Assembly (NCBI GenBank): GCA_020725625.1
Contig: DYET01000106.1
Coordinates: 1-46,730 of the forward strand
From: Desulfovirgula sp.
GTDB lineage: Bacteria > Bacillota > Desulfotomaculia > Desulfotomaculales > Desulfocucumaceae
Length of the DNA stretch: 46,730 bases
Reading direction: 5' to 3'
Shown here: positions 16,891 to 25,711 of the stretch, in pieces
How positions within the stretch are numbered: position 1 is the first letter of the stretch
Layout of the letters: the number at the start of each line of letters is the position of its first letter
The notes under the pieces: generated by a model
The model's input: only the letters and a program-made list of their open reading frames with translations
What the model was told of the DNA's origin: nothing
Database searches by the model: none
Program-made: the position numbers and the translations under genes

Positions 16891-17484
16891 TCAGGTCATG
16901 TAATTCGGATTGGGCCCCTGAACGGGCGCGGCCTGGCCGGTTATGTTACCGGTCTGGTAGGTCCCGAGAAAATTGCTTTCCGTCCTCATCGGCATGGTGG
17001 GAACCTGGTACATCCCCCGCTGATTCATGTAGCTGAAGGTTTCATAGGCCATTTCGGCGCTGGATACGGCGCCCTGGATGACCATTCGCCTGAGCTGCGG
17101 GTCGGCGCACTCCAGGCCGGCGGCCATGCGCAGAACGGCGGACGCTTTGGCGCAGCCGAGCATTCCGGATGCCACGTCGCGGTCATTTAGCTGCCGGGCC
17201 GACTCGTGGGGGGTAACCGGGGAAGGATTGCGCAGCCCGTATTTGATACTGGCATTGATCCGGGACTGGTAGGGCTCCACCGAGACTCCCCGCTGCTGGG
17301 ACAAAAGGGTCACCATGTTCTGGTATTCCTGCTCCATGTAGTTGACCTGCTTGTCCAAGATCTGCTGCAGCTGCTGATCCCTGATATGGGGGCGGTAAAG
17401 CGTGAACTGGTTGATGCCGTCGATGATGTCCGTCAATACCTCGTGGGCTTCCATGATTTCGTGGGCTCCCAGCTGGTGATGCAT
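16891..17484 (-). CDS. cotF: Spore coat protein, CotF family
   Basis: About 197 residues of the CotF-like family: two helical ferritin-like segments, with the N-terminal motif LGAHEIMEAHEVLTD and the later LNDRDVASGMLGCAKASA. The tail is low-complexity, rich in Gln, Gly, Pro and Tyr, as is common in coat proteins. GGAGGA lies upstream; the ATG at 17484 gives better spacing than the GTG at 17496. Further upstream on the minus strand ATATT (17546-17550) and AATACTAT (17522-17529) loosely resemble a sigma-E promoter with slightly long spacing. Confidence 0.85.
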   Translation of the reverse strand: MHHQLGAHEIMEAHEVLTDIIDGINQFTLYRPHIRDQQLQQILDKQVNYMEQEYQNMVTLLSQQRGVSVEPYQSRINASIKYGLRNPSPVTPHESARQLNDRDVASGMLGCAKASAVLRMAAGLECADPQLRRMVIQGAVSSAEMAYETFSYMNQRGMYQVPTMPMRTESNFLGTYQTGNITGQAAPVQGPNPNYMT

Positions 17485-17563
17485 AAATCGTTTCACTCCT
17501 CCGGATTTTTTTTACCGGAAAATAGTATTCCGCCTTCCCGTCCAAAATATAAGCCGACAGGGG

Positions 17564-17592
17564 AAAAAAAGCTGCCTCCCATGTGCGGCAGC
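17564..17592 (-). terminator. Rho-independent terminator ending the 20-kb island
   Basis: On the minus strand, GCTGCC and GGCAGC form a 6-bp stem with a 10-base loop, followed by seven T. It is the first strong terminator after the molybdenum hydroxylase genes. A second 7-bp hairpin (CAACCGG/CCGGTTG, 17624-17644) lies just before it, without a good T run. Confidence 0.65.
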
Positions 17593-17754
17593 CCCTGCGT
17601 TAAAATGGCCGGCGTATTGAAAGCAACCGGCCCTTATCCGGTTGTAGTTGCCTGCGGTTTGAGTTTAGGTGCCCTGCCCGGATTTGTTCGCCACGACCTT
17701 GATAAGCTTCATCAGCACATCAATGATTTCCCCGGCCGCGCCGGCCAGGTTAAT

Positions 17755-18279
17755 CTAAACAACACTGCGCCCGGCGCCGCCATCCCCCCCGCTCCGGTCA
17801 TGGAAGCGCCCCAGCTTGCGGGCTGCCAGCCGCACCGCATCCACGAACTGGACGTAGCCCGTGCAGCGGCAGAGGTGCCCCGACAACTCTGTTTTAATCT
17901 CCTCCTCCGAGGGCAGGGTCACCCTGTCCAGTAATGACTTGGCTGACAGCACCACGCCGGGCGTGCAGAAGCCGCACTGCACTGCACCGGCCTCGATGAA
18001 GGCCTGCTGGATGGGGTGCAGTTCGCCGGAGGCGCTGATTCCCTCTATTGTCACCACAGCCTTTCCATGGGCCTTCATGGCCGGGACCAGGCAGGAATTT
18101 ACCGGCTTTCCGTCCAGCAGGACGGTGCAGGCACCGCACTCTCCCTCTTCACAACCCCTTTTGGTGCCGGTCAGCAGCAGCTTTTTCCTGATTACGTTGA
18201 CCAGGGTCTCGGCGGGATCCACCAGTACTTCCACCTGTTCCCCGTTGAGAGTGAAATTCAAAACCTGGCCGGTTTTCAT
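17755..18279 (-). CDS. Molybdenum hydroxylase small [2Fe-2S] subunit
   Basis: 174-residue iron-sulfur subunit of a xanthine-dehydrogenase-family enzyme. The plant-type [2Fe-2S] motif CEEGECGACTVLLDG...C lies at residues about 42-63 and the second, helical cluster uses CGFCTPG and CRCTGY. It passes electrons from the Mo centre to the FAD subunit. Its start overlaps the FAD-subunit gene by 4 bases. After the TAG stop the same frame stays open for another 29 codons, ending at 17665. Confidence 0.92.
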   Translation of the reverse strand: MKTGQVLNFTLNGEQVEVLVDPAETLVNVIRKKLLLTGTKRGCEEGECGACTVLLDGKPVNSCLVPAMKAHGKAVVTIEGISASGELHPIQQAFIEAGAVQCGFCTPGVVLSAKSLLDRVTLPSEEEIKTELSGHLCRCTGYVQFVDAVRLAARKLGRFHDRSGGDGGAGRSVV

Positions 18280-19169
18280 TGCGGCATCCCCTCCTTGCAG
18301 GCGTCAACCCGGCCGGCGGCCTCTTCCAGGGCCCGCCGGACCAGAACCTTGACCAGGTGGCGGCGGTAGTCTGCAGACCCACGCAGCAGGCTGTCCCTGG
18401 GACTGGATTCCCGGCCGGCCATCCCGGCCGCTTCGGCAAAGGCGCCCGGGTCCCCGACCGGCACTCCGGCCAGGAATTTTTCCGCCCCTTCCGGCCGGAA
18501 AGGCCTGTCGGCCACCGGCCCGATGGCGATGCGGGCACCGGTGATTAAGCCGCCGGCGGTGGAAATTACAACCGCCACGTTAATTACCGGCAGGGCCAGG
18601 GCCTGGCGGGGTGCTATCCGCATGAAGGCGCTGCCACTTCCCGGGCCGGGTGCTTTTACCACTATCCTGCTGACTATTTCCCGGGTGCTGTCAATAATGC
18701 TCCGTCCCACTCCGGCGTACAACTCCTCCACCGGAAGGGTACGCCGCCCGTCGCGGCTTAAGATTTCCGTTCCGGCCCCCAGGGCCACCAGGGCTACCGC
18801 CGCGTCCGCCGCCGGCTGGGCGCTGACCACGTTTCCCACCACGGTGGCGATGTTCCTAATCTGCGGCGACCCCACGCTGGCACAGGCCTCGGCCAGCACC
18901 GGGACCAGGCTCCTTATCCCGCCGTCCAGGGCCACCTCGGCGTGGGTCAGTGCGGCGCCGATGACCAGGCTCTCCCCGGTAAACTCCAGCCGCCGGAACT
19001 GATCGATACCGGTGATGTCAATCAGGACCCTGGGAGTGTATTTCTTCCGCTTCAACCAGATCATCAGGTCGGTTCCGCCGGCGATCAGGCGGGCCTCTCC
19101 GCCGTAGCGCCCCAGCTGTTCCAGGGCCTCTTCCGCAGTCCGGGGCGTCAAATAGGCCTGTACGTTCAT
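18276..19169 (-). CDS. Molybdenum hydroxylase FAD-binding subunit
   Basis: 297-residue medium subunit of the CoxM/XdhB type. The FAD-binding segment LIAGGTDLMIWLKRK lies near residue 29 and the second motif, SVGSPQIRNIATVVGN, near residue 97. The C-terminal CO-dehydrogenase flavoprotein domain is complete. It overlaps the large-subunit gene upstream and the small-subunit gene downstream by 4 bases each, so the three subunits are made together. Confidence 0.92.
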   Translation of the reverse strand: MNVQAYLTPRTAEEALEQLGRYGGEARLIAGGTDLMIWLKRKKYTPRVLIDITGIDQFRRLEFTGESLVIGAALTHAEVALDGGIRSLVPVLAEACASVGSPQIRNIATVVGNVVSAQPAADAAVALVALGAGTEILSRDGRRTLPVEELYAGVGRSIIDSTREIVSRIVVKAPGPGSGSAFMRIAPRQALALPVINVAVVISTAGGLITGARIAIGPVADRPFRPEGAEKFLAGVPVGDPGAFAEAAGMAGRESSPRDSLLRGSADYRRHLVKVLVRRALEEAAGRVDACKEGMPQ

Positions 19170-21457
19170 TTCCCCGCCTCCTTTAGCTGCGGATTGACCG
19201 CCCGGAATATTTTCTCCGGGGTAAAGGGCAGATCCCGGAGGCGAACCCCGACTGCATCTTCAATGGCATTGGCAATAGCCGGCGGCACGGGGATCAGCGT
19301 GGGCTCACCGACCCCTTTGGCGCCATAAGGCCCCACCGGGTCGTCGGTTTCCACGATAATGGGTTTTATTGAAGGCATGTCCTTGATGGTCATCAAAATA
19401 TAGCTACTGAGACTGGGATTCTGCAAAACTCCTTCTTTCAAGACCAGGTTTTCGCACAGCGCCCAGCCGGTTCCCTGGGCGACGCCGCCGCTGATTTGCC
19501 CCCGCACGCCCTTGGGGTTGATGGCGAATCCCACGTCGTGGGCAGCCGCCACGCGCAGCACCCGGACCTGTCCGGTTTCGGTGTCCACCTCCACCTCCAC
19601 CCCGTGGGCACCGTAATTGTACGCGCTGGAGTAATCGCCGTAATAGTCGCTGTCGGTCCCCTCGGTGGGCGGGTCGTAGGTGACGTAGGCGGTAAGTTCG
19701 GCGGCCTGCCTGGTCCGGATGCCGGCCCGGCAGGCCTCGGCCACCGTCATCCGCCTGCCCGGGTCCAGCCGGTCGAAGATTACCCCGTCCCTGATTTCCA
19801 GCCTGTCCGGACTTTCATTCATCAGTTTACCGGCCAGCTTCAGCAGCTGATCCCGCACCTGCCGGGCCGCCAGCAGCACCGCCTTGCCCCCCACGGTGGT
19901 CACCCGGCTGGAATAGGAACCGTAGCCGAAGGGGCTGACGTCGGTGTCGACCGGCATTACTATAACGTCACTCAGAGGTATTCCCAGGGCTTCGGCCGCG
20001 ATCTGGGCAAACACCGTGCGGGCCCCCTGTCCCATGTCGCTCTCCCCGGAATAAACCAGCAGCCTGCCGTCCTCCTGGAAGCGGACCATGGCCGAGGATC
20101 CGTCGAAATTGTCGCCGCCGCGGTTGCCCGAAACGTGGGTCATGCAGGCAACCCCCACACCCCGCCTGATCCTGCCCCCCGCTTCCTCCCCGGGCAGCCT
20201 GCCCTCCTTGATGGCGGCCGCAGCCTTATCTATACACTCGCTTAGGCCGCAGCTGCGCAGCTTCCAGCCGTGCAGGGTGGTGTCGCCGCTGCGGACGGCG
20301 TTTTTCAGCCTGACCTCCACCGGGTCAAGGCCCATTTTTCGTGCGCAGATGTCCACCATTGACTCCAGGGCGAAATGCATCTGGGCGTTACCGTAACCCC
20401 GGAAGCCGCTGGTGGGCACGTGGTTGGTGTATACCAGGCGGGACACTGTTCGGCTGGACCTGAACCGGTACAGGCAGTCCGTCCGCATGGACATGTTCAG
20501 AAGGATCTTGGGGGCCGCCCAGGAATAGGCGCCATTGTCGGCGATTATCTCGGCCTCCTTGCAGACCATGGTACCGTCCCGCATCATGCCCAGCTTTAGT
20601 TTGATACCGGCAGCCACCCTGGCCCGGGAGGCAATAAATTCCTCCTCCCGGGAAAGAACGATTTTAACCGGCCGGCCTGTCTTTCGGGCCAGCACCGCAG
20701 CGATGGGGTGGAAGTTGCGAATCCAGATTTTGCCGCCGAAACCGCCTCCTATGTAAGGCACCTTGACGGTGACCGAACTGGGGTCGATACCCAGGGCCTT
20801 GGCAATTTCGGCCCTGGCGTGAAAGGCGGACTGGATGCCGGTCCAAATGGTCAGCCGGCCGTTGGGCTCCCAGTCGGCGATCACGCCGAAGGGCTCCAGG
20901 TAGCAGGGCTGCACCAGAGAGGTGCCGAACTCCTCCTCAAATACACAGTCGCAGGAGGCGAAATCCTCGTCCACGTTGCCCCGTACTATTTCGTAGATTT
21001 TTGCTATGTTCCCCGGCTTATCCTCATGAACCAGGGGAGCCCCCGGAACCATGGCCTCCGCGGGATGGTAAACGGCCGGAAGGGGTTCGTACTCAACGTC
21101 GATAAGGGACAGCGCCTCTTCGGCGGCCTCCTCGCTGACCGCCGCCACCGCCGCCACCTCGTCGCCCGCGTAGCGGACTTTGTCCACCGCCAGCATGTAC
21201 ACGTCGGGGTTATCCAGGCCGAAACGGATGCCTGGGCAGTCGGCCGACGTAATCACCGCCTTCACCCCCGCCAGGGAGGCCGCCCGGGAAATGTCGATGC
21301 CTTTTATCCTGGCGTGGGGGTAGGGAGATCGCAGTATTTTCCCGTGGAGCATCCCGGGAAAGCTGAGGTCGTCCAGGTATCTGGCCCGTCCGGTGACTTT
21401 TTCCGCGGCATCGATAAAATCGGCGTCCCGGCCGACGGCCGAATGTTTGGTTTGCAC
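19166..21457 (-). CDS. Molybdenum hydroxylase molybdopterin-binding large subunit
   Basis: About 763 residues from GTG 21457, which lies 7 bases after GGGGAGG; the track's 21490 start adds 11 unlikely residues. The Mo-cofactor motifs are intact: GGGFGGK near residue 240, the FRGYGNAQ segment near 360, and the catalytic Glu in GVGEPTLIP near 725. These enzymes hydroxylate N-heterocycles or aldehydes with water-derived oxygen. Unlike Eubacterium barkeri nicotinate dehydrogenase, the Mo subunit is one chain. Substrate cannot be read from sequence; neighbours suggest an N-heteroaromatic acid or a partly reduced ring compound. Confidence 0.92.
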   Translation of the reverse strand: MQTKHSAVGRDADFIDAAEKVTGRARYLDDLSFPGMLHGKILRSPYPHARIKGIDISRAASLAGVKAVITSADCPGIRFGLDNPDVYMLAVDKVRYAGDEVAAVAAVSEEAAEEALSLIDVEYEPLPAVYHPAEAMVPGAPLVHEDKPGNIAKIYEIVRGNVDEDFASCDCVFEEEFGTSLVQPCYLEPFGVIADWEPNGRLTIWTGIQSAFHARAEIAKALGIDPSSVTVKVPYIGGGFGGKIWIRNFHPIAAVLARKTGRPVKIVLSREEEFIASRARVAAGIKLKLGMMRDGTMVCKEAEIIADNGAYSWAAPKILLNMSMRTDCLYRFRSSRTVSRLVYTNHVPTSGFRGYGNAQMHFALESMVDICARKMGLDPVEVRLKNAVRSGDTTLHGWKLRSCGLSECIDKAAAAIKEGRLPGEEAGGRIRRGVGVACMTHVSGNRGGDNFDGSSAMVRFQEDGRLLVYSGESDMGQGARTVFAQIAAEALGIPLSDVIVMPVDTDVSPFGYGSYSSRVTTVGGKAVLLAARQVRDQLLKLAGKLMNESPDRLEIRDGVIFDRLDPGRRMTVAEACRAGIRTRQAAELTAYVTYDPPTEGTDSDYYGDYSSAYNYGAHGVEVEVDTETGQVRVLRVAAAHDVGFAINPKGVRGQISGGVAQGTGWALCENLVLKEGVLQNPSLSSYILMTIKDMPSIKPIIVETDDPVGPYGAKGVGEPTLIPVPPAIANAIEDAVGVRLRDLPFTPEKIFRAVNPQLKEAGK

Positions 21458-21491
21458 TGTTCCACCTCCCCTAGTCAGGCCGAATGTCATA

Positions 21492-22388
21492 CTAATCCCG
21501 GGACAGCCGCCGGACCAGCCCTTCGGGCCACATCACGGCCCGCCCCTGGACGAAAAGCACGGCCCCTTTGATCATTCCCTCCCGGTTCAGCTTCCGGGCC
21601 CTTTCCAGTCCCCCGGCCAGGGCCTCCTCCACGCTCTCATCCGGCAGGGGGCCGACCCCCCGGGTAACCAGGTGGCCCCGGATATCCGTCAGGTGGTCCA
21701 GTTCCTCGGCCAGGCACCTGTCCACGTTGGGGTGGTCGCAGCTGGCGGCGTTGGCGACGGCGGTGGCGGCGGCGTCGGCCAGGCCGGCGGTGTCCGCCAT
21801 CACCGTTACTGCCGAGGCCACGCCCTTGGTCAGGCTTCGCCCCCCCAGCCCGCTGGTGGCCACACCGCAGATTCCCGTGCCCGGCCCGATGTCGATGGCA
21901 TGGGTTACCCTGCCCTCGGCGAGGTCGCTGATGATTCCCACCCGGAAGGGGGGGCCGCCCGGACCCGGGTGCAGGGCGATATCCCCGCCGTTGTTCACCA
22001 CGGCCCGGTCGGACCCGGCGGCCACTACCGCCTCCATGACCAGGTCGGAAAAAGTGCCTGCCACCGCCGCCATGGGGGTGAAGTCGGCCTCTCCCAGCCT
22101 CCGCACCGAAAGGATCATCCGCCGCAGGACCTCCGGAAAGCGTTGATCCGCTGCCGGGTCCAGATCCCCCACCGGCCTGCGGGCCTGGGAAAGGAATTCA
22201 ACCACCTGGTTCAGCAGGACCGGCACCAGCTCAGCCCCGGCAACCGCACCTTCCGTGAAGGGAGCGCCCATCCGGCCGGCCTCGATGGTCATGGTCACCG
22301 GACCGTGGTCCACCAGCACCTTTCCCGGCCGCAGCACGCGGAAGAATTCAGTCGGATCCCCCACCGGCTTGTCATTCCGGTATCTCAT
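21492..22388 (-). CDS. UPF0280 family protein (ApbE-like fold)
   Basis: 298 residues of the UPF0280 family, which shares its fold with ApbE/FAD:protein FMN transferases. The segment CGVATSGLGGRSLTKG...SAVTVMADTAGLADAAATAVANA parallels the ApbE pattern TSG...SVTV...ADALATAL, and an NNGGDIA motif corresponds to the ApbE NxGGDI region. No function is established for the family. It sits between the transporter and the molybdenum hydroxylase genes and near a predicted flavo-iron-sulfur reductase whose characterised relative carries covalent flavin, so a dedicated flavin-attachment role is plausible (inference). Confidence 0.82.
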   Translation of the reverse strand: MRYRNDKPVGDPTEFFRVLRPGKVLVDHGPVTMTIEAGRMGAPFTEGAVAGAELVPVLLNQVVEFLSQARRPVGDLDPAADQRFPEVLRRMILSVRRLGEADFTPMAAVAGTFSDLVMEAVVAAGSDRAVVNNGGDIALHPGPGGPPFRVGIISDLAEGRVTHAIDIGPGTGICGVATSGLGGRSLTKGVASAVTVMADTAGLADAAATAVANAASCDHPNVDRCLAEELDHLTDIRGHLVTRGVGPLPDESVEEALAGGLERARKLNREGMIKGAVLFVQGRAVMWPEGLVRRLSRD

Positions 22389-22434
22389 CGGTTCAAAACG
22401 GCCTCCCCGAAAACACCGCTTTGTCTTGCGGATA

Positions 22435-22450
22435 CCGAAGGGCCCTTCGG
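22435..22450. repeat. 16-bp perfect palindrome between UPF0280 gene and tctC
   Basis: CCGAAGGGCCCTTCGG is a perfect 16-base palindrome in the 113-base gap after tctC. It could be an operator or an RNA hairpin for differential expression. There is no T run on either side, so it is not a normal terminator. Confidence 0.4.
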
Positions 22451-22501
22451 CCAGCCTTCGAGCCCGCTATGAAGATAATACCACGCCCCGGGCCCTGAAG
22501 G

Positions 22502-23509
22502 CTATTTACCCAGGGTGGCAATAATATCCTTGAACTTTTCGGCCCCTTCCAGGGTTTTCATAACCTCGGCATTCAGTTTGTCACCGCTGAGCGGGGCCGG
22601 CGGGTACTTGGCCTTGTCCATCTGATCCTTCCACTCCTGGTCATTGAAGACCTTGTTCATGGTTTCTTCCCAGATTTTCTTAATCTCTGGAGAAACACCG
22701 GCGGGGGCGGTCAGTATATGGGAGTACCCCAGCACGGATTCTTCAAGGTTCAATCCCAGGTCTTTCATGCTGGGTACATCCTTAATCTGGGGAACCCTCT
22801 CCGAGGCGGCAACAAACATCGGAACCAGCTTGCCCTCGTTGGCGTTCACCGCGCGCATGGCGCTGCTCCAGTTGACCACAAAGGCGTCGATGTCTCCCTG
22901 GGCAGCGGCAATGGAAGCCGGGCTGGTGCCGTCATAGCTGATAAACTTGGGTTCCACACCGAGCCCCTTGGCGATTACGGCACTCCTGAAGGCCACCCCG
23001 GACCCGATGGAAGCAAACCTCACTGTCTTACCCTTCATGTCGGCGGGGGTTTTAAAACCCGACTTCGCGCTCACCGTCAAAAGATCGGGAAGTTTGTCAA
23101 GACGTCCCAGCCAGGTAAGCTTCTTTAAGTCTACACCTTCCAGCTGCCCGCCTACCTGCAGGATAGCCACGTCGGCCGGGTCAATCACCGCAATGGTATG
23201 GCCGTCGGGCTTGGCCCTGACCATTTCCATCAAGCCGATTTTGCCGCCGGCGCCGGGAACGTTTTTCACCACCACGTTGACTTTTTTCGGAAGGTGTTTC
23301 TGGATATAGGGGGCGGTCGACCTGGCCACGACGTCGTAACCGCCGCCGGCCGCATAGGGCACAATCAGGGTTATGTCCTGCGCCGGCCAGTCCGGGGCCT
23401 TGGACTGCTGCTTGGCGTCACCGCCCCCGCCGCAGCCGCCGGCCAGCACCAACATGGCCAGAATTAGAGCCGGTGCGAACAGTTTTCTCAAGTCGGCCAA
23501 TCTTAACAT
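22502..23509 (-). CDS. tctC: Tripartite tricarboxylate transporter solute-binding protein (TctC/Bug family)
   Basis: 335 residues from the ATG at 23509, 8 bases after AGGAGGG; the track start at 23593 is upstream of this site. A lipoprotein signal ends in the lipobox LVLAGGC, then a Gly-rich linker. Family motifs follow: WPAQDITLIVPYAAGGGYDVVAR, GAGGKIG, and YDGTSPASIAAAQGDIDAFVVN. This family captures carboxylic acids outside the cell for a TctAB permease, encoded just upstream. It is likely to bind the substrate of the island. Confidence 0.92.
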   Translation of the reverse strand: MLRLADLRKLFAPALILAMLVLAGGCGGGGDAKQQSKAPDWPAQDITLIVPYAAGGGYDVVARSTAPYIQKHLPKKVNVVVKNVPGAGGKIGLMEMVRAKPDGHTIAVIDPADVAILQVGGQLEGVDLKKLTWLGRLDKLPDLLTVSAKSGFKTPADMKGKTVRFASIGSGVAFRSAVIAKGLGVEPKFISYDGTSPASIAAAQGDIDAFVVNWSSAMRAVNANEGKLVPMFVAASERVPQIKDVPSMKDLGLNLEESVLGYSHILTAPAGVSPEIKKIWEETMNKVFNDQEWKDQMDKAKYPPAPLSGDKLNAEVMKTLEGAEKFKDIIATLGK

Positions 23510-23659
23510 AACAAACCCTCCTCGTTTTTTTAGCCTGGAGAAACACACAAGCCGCCCCTGCCGCGACTTGCGGGCCTTCATGAAAAGTACCATTTTTTAT
23601 TTTTTCCGACAAACGTGATCGTGCAGGTTATGCTATTTCCATCCAATCCCCCCTCCGTG

Positions 23660-25636
23660 TTAAAACCTTATGCCTATCAACCCCGCAGGCAGGATCAAGT
23701 GAACCGCCTTGGCCATCAGCAGGACGCTCAATGCAACCAGGAAGCCGGCTAAAACGGCGTGCTTCAACTTTTGCCGGCCGGTCAGCAAAATGATACCGCC
23801 CGTAAAAACAGCGCTCGTCAATACAAAACCCAGAATATTCACCAGGACGGCGAACACGGCCATGGCGGAGACGGACCAGTGCCAGGTCAGGCTCCCGCTG
23901 AAAAGGAGGCCGGGCCGGGTGAACTTCCACCTTGCCGTCCCCAAACACCTCAGTACGCCTAAAATCCGGTATGCAACCAGGGCCATCCCGGTCGCGGAGA
24001 CCAGGTCGGGGAACATCCGGACCTGGGAGCCGTATCCCCGCGCGGTAATCAGGAATACCGCCAGGATAACCGCCATGAAAGCCAGGGCGATCAGTTCACC
24101 CTTGCAAAGCTGCTGATCCCCGGCACCGGCGGACGCAGTTTCCCCCGGCGTCCCGGCAGCTCCCCAGCGGCTGCGGACAAATTCCGCGAGGTAGGGACCG
24201 AACAGGAAAAGGAGGGTAACCGCCAGGAAGATTACGGCAATGGGACGGGTGAAGAATATATCGTAGGACCCGTAGCTGATTCCCAGGGACCGGTGAAAGT
24301 TGGCTTCCACCAGCGGCCCCAGGATCAGCCCCAGCACCAGGCAGACCACCGGGTATCCCAATTTCCCGAGGGCATAGGCAAATACTCCGAAAGCCAGGGC
24401 CAGCCAGATGTCAAACTCGTTGTTTCGCTCCGCAAAGGCTCCCAGAAAAATCAGCACTACGATTGTCGGGGCGATGATGTAATTGGGAACGTAAATGATT
24501 CGTGAAAACCACCGGGCCAGGATTACCCCGCTGATTAAAAAAGTGGCCTGGGCCAGGACAAGGCCGGCAAATATGGTGTAGGGCAGCGATCCGGCCAGCA
24601 GGAACCGGGGTCCCGGTTCAATTCCCTTGATAATCAGGGCCGCCATGAGAATTGCGCCGGTGACCGACCCCGGAACGCCGAGGGCGAAAGAAGGAATCAG
24701 GTCTCCCACCACGCAGGCTCCCTTGCCCACCTCCGCCGCCACCAGCCCGGCCGGGGCTCCCCGGCCGAAGCGGGAACTTTCCTTTGAATACTTCTTCTCC
24801 ACCAGGTACGACGCTATGCCGGCCAGCGACACGCCCATTGCAGGCAGGATGCCTATAAACCAGCCCACCGCCCCGGAGCGCAGCACCGTAAGGGGCCTTT
24901 TTACCACCTCCGGAAACCCCGACAACACGCTGTCCTTCACCTGCATCACCTTGGCTACCGTTCCGCCTTCCTCCATCAGGACAATGGCCTGGGAGATGGC
25001 GAAGACCCCCAGGGTGGAAACCACGATGGGAATCCCGGCCTCCAGGGACGGCACGCCGAAGGCAAAACGATAGGTAAGGCCGGTTACCTCGTCCTGTCCG
25101 ACCGTGGAGAGAACCAGGCCGAAGCAGGCCATGATCAGCCCCTTCATGGTTTCTCCCCTGGAGGCCACCGAGATCAGGCCCAGGGCCATCACGCCCAGGG
25201 CAAAATACTCGGGGGCGCCGATGGACAGCGCCAGCTTTGTCACCGGTCCCACCATCAGGGCCAGGAACAGCCAGGTTCCCACCCCTCCGATAAATGAGCT
25301 TAAAGTGGCTATCCCAAGGGCCTTTCCGGCTTTGCCCTGCCGCGCCATCGGGTACCCGTCCCAGCAGGTGGCCACGGTACCGGGGCCGCCCGGGGTGTTC
25401 AGGAGGATTGAGGCGATTGAATCGCCGTAGTTGCACGCGGCATGAATGGCACAAAGAAAGATGATGGCCGTGGCGGGGTCCATGCCGAAGGTAAAGGGCA
25501 GCATCAGGGCCACCCCGAAATTTGCTCCCAAAGCCGGGAGCGCCCCCACGATCAGCCCGATGCCCGTTCCGATCAGCAGCCAGATCAGGTTGGTACCGCT
25601 AATGGCGTTTAAAAATCCTTCAAACCACACGTTCAC
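23660..25636 (-). CDS. tctA: Tripartite tricarboxylate transporter permease, TctA-TctB fusion
   Basis: 658 residues, longer than a normal TctA (about 500). Residues 1 to about 490 are TctA: the GALPALGANFGVALMLPFTFGM start, NTPGGPGTVATCWDGYPMA, and GVPGSVTGAILMAALIIKGIEPGP. Residues about 515-658 have four membrane spans and the length of TctB, which is otherwise missing from the cluster, so this is read as a natural fusion of the large and small membrane subunits. GTG start. It works with TctC just downstream. Confidence 0.9.
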   Translation of the reverse strand: MNVWFEGFLNAISGTNLIWLLIGTGIGLIVGALPALGANFGVALMLPFTFGMDPATAIIFLCAIHAACNYGDSIASILLNTPGGPGTVATCWDGYPMARQGKAGKALGIATLSSFIGGVGTWLFLALMVGPVTKLALSIGAPEYFALGVMALGLISVASRGETMKGLIMACFGLVLSTVGQDEVTGLTYRFAFGVPSLEAGIPIVVSTLGVFAISQAIVLMEEGGTVAKVMQVKDSVLSGFPEVVKRPLTVLRSGAVGWFIGILPAMGVSLAGIASYLVEKKYSKESSRFGRGAPAGLVAAEVGKGACVVGDLIPSFALGVPGSVTGAILMAALIIKGIEPGPRFLLAGSLPYTIFAGLVLAQATFLISGVILARWFSRIIYVPNYIIAPTIVVLIFLGAFAERNNEFDIWLALAFGVFAYALGKLGYPVVCLVLGLILGPLVEANFHRSLGISYGSYDIFFTRPIAVIFLAVTLLFLFGPYLAEFVRSRWGAAGTPGETASAGAGDQQLCKGELIALAFMAVILAVFLITARGYGSQVRMFPDLVSATGMALVAYRILGVLRCLGTARWKFTRPGLLFSGSLTWHWSVSAMAVFAVLVNILGFVLTSAVFTGGIILLTGRQKLKHAVLAGFLVALSVLLMAKAVHLILPAGLIGIRF

Positions 25637-25711
25637 ACATCCTTACCAAAACTAGGCGACGAGAAGCACCCCGGTGGGAAACGCGTAAACCGTTGCGGGA
25701 ATCACTTTTTT

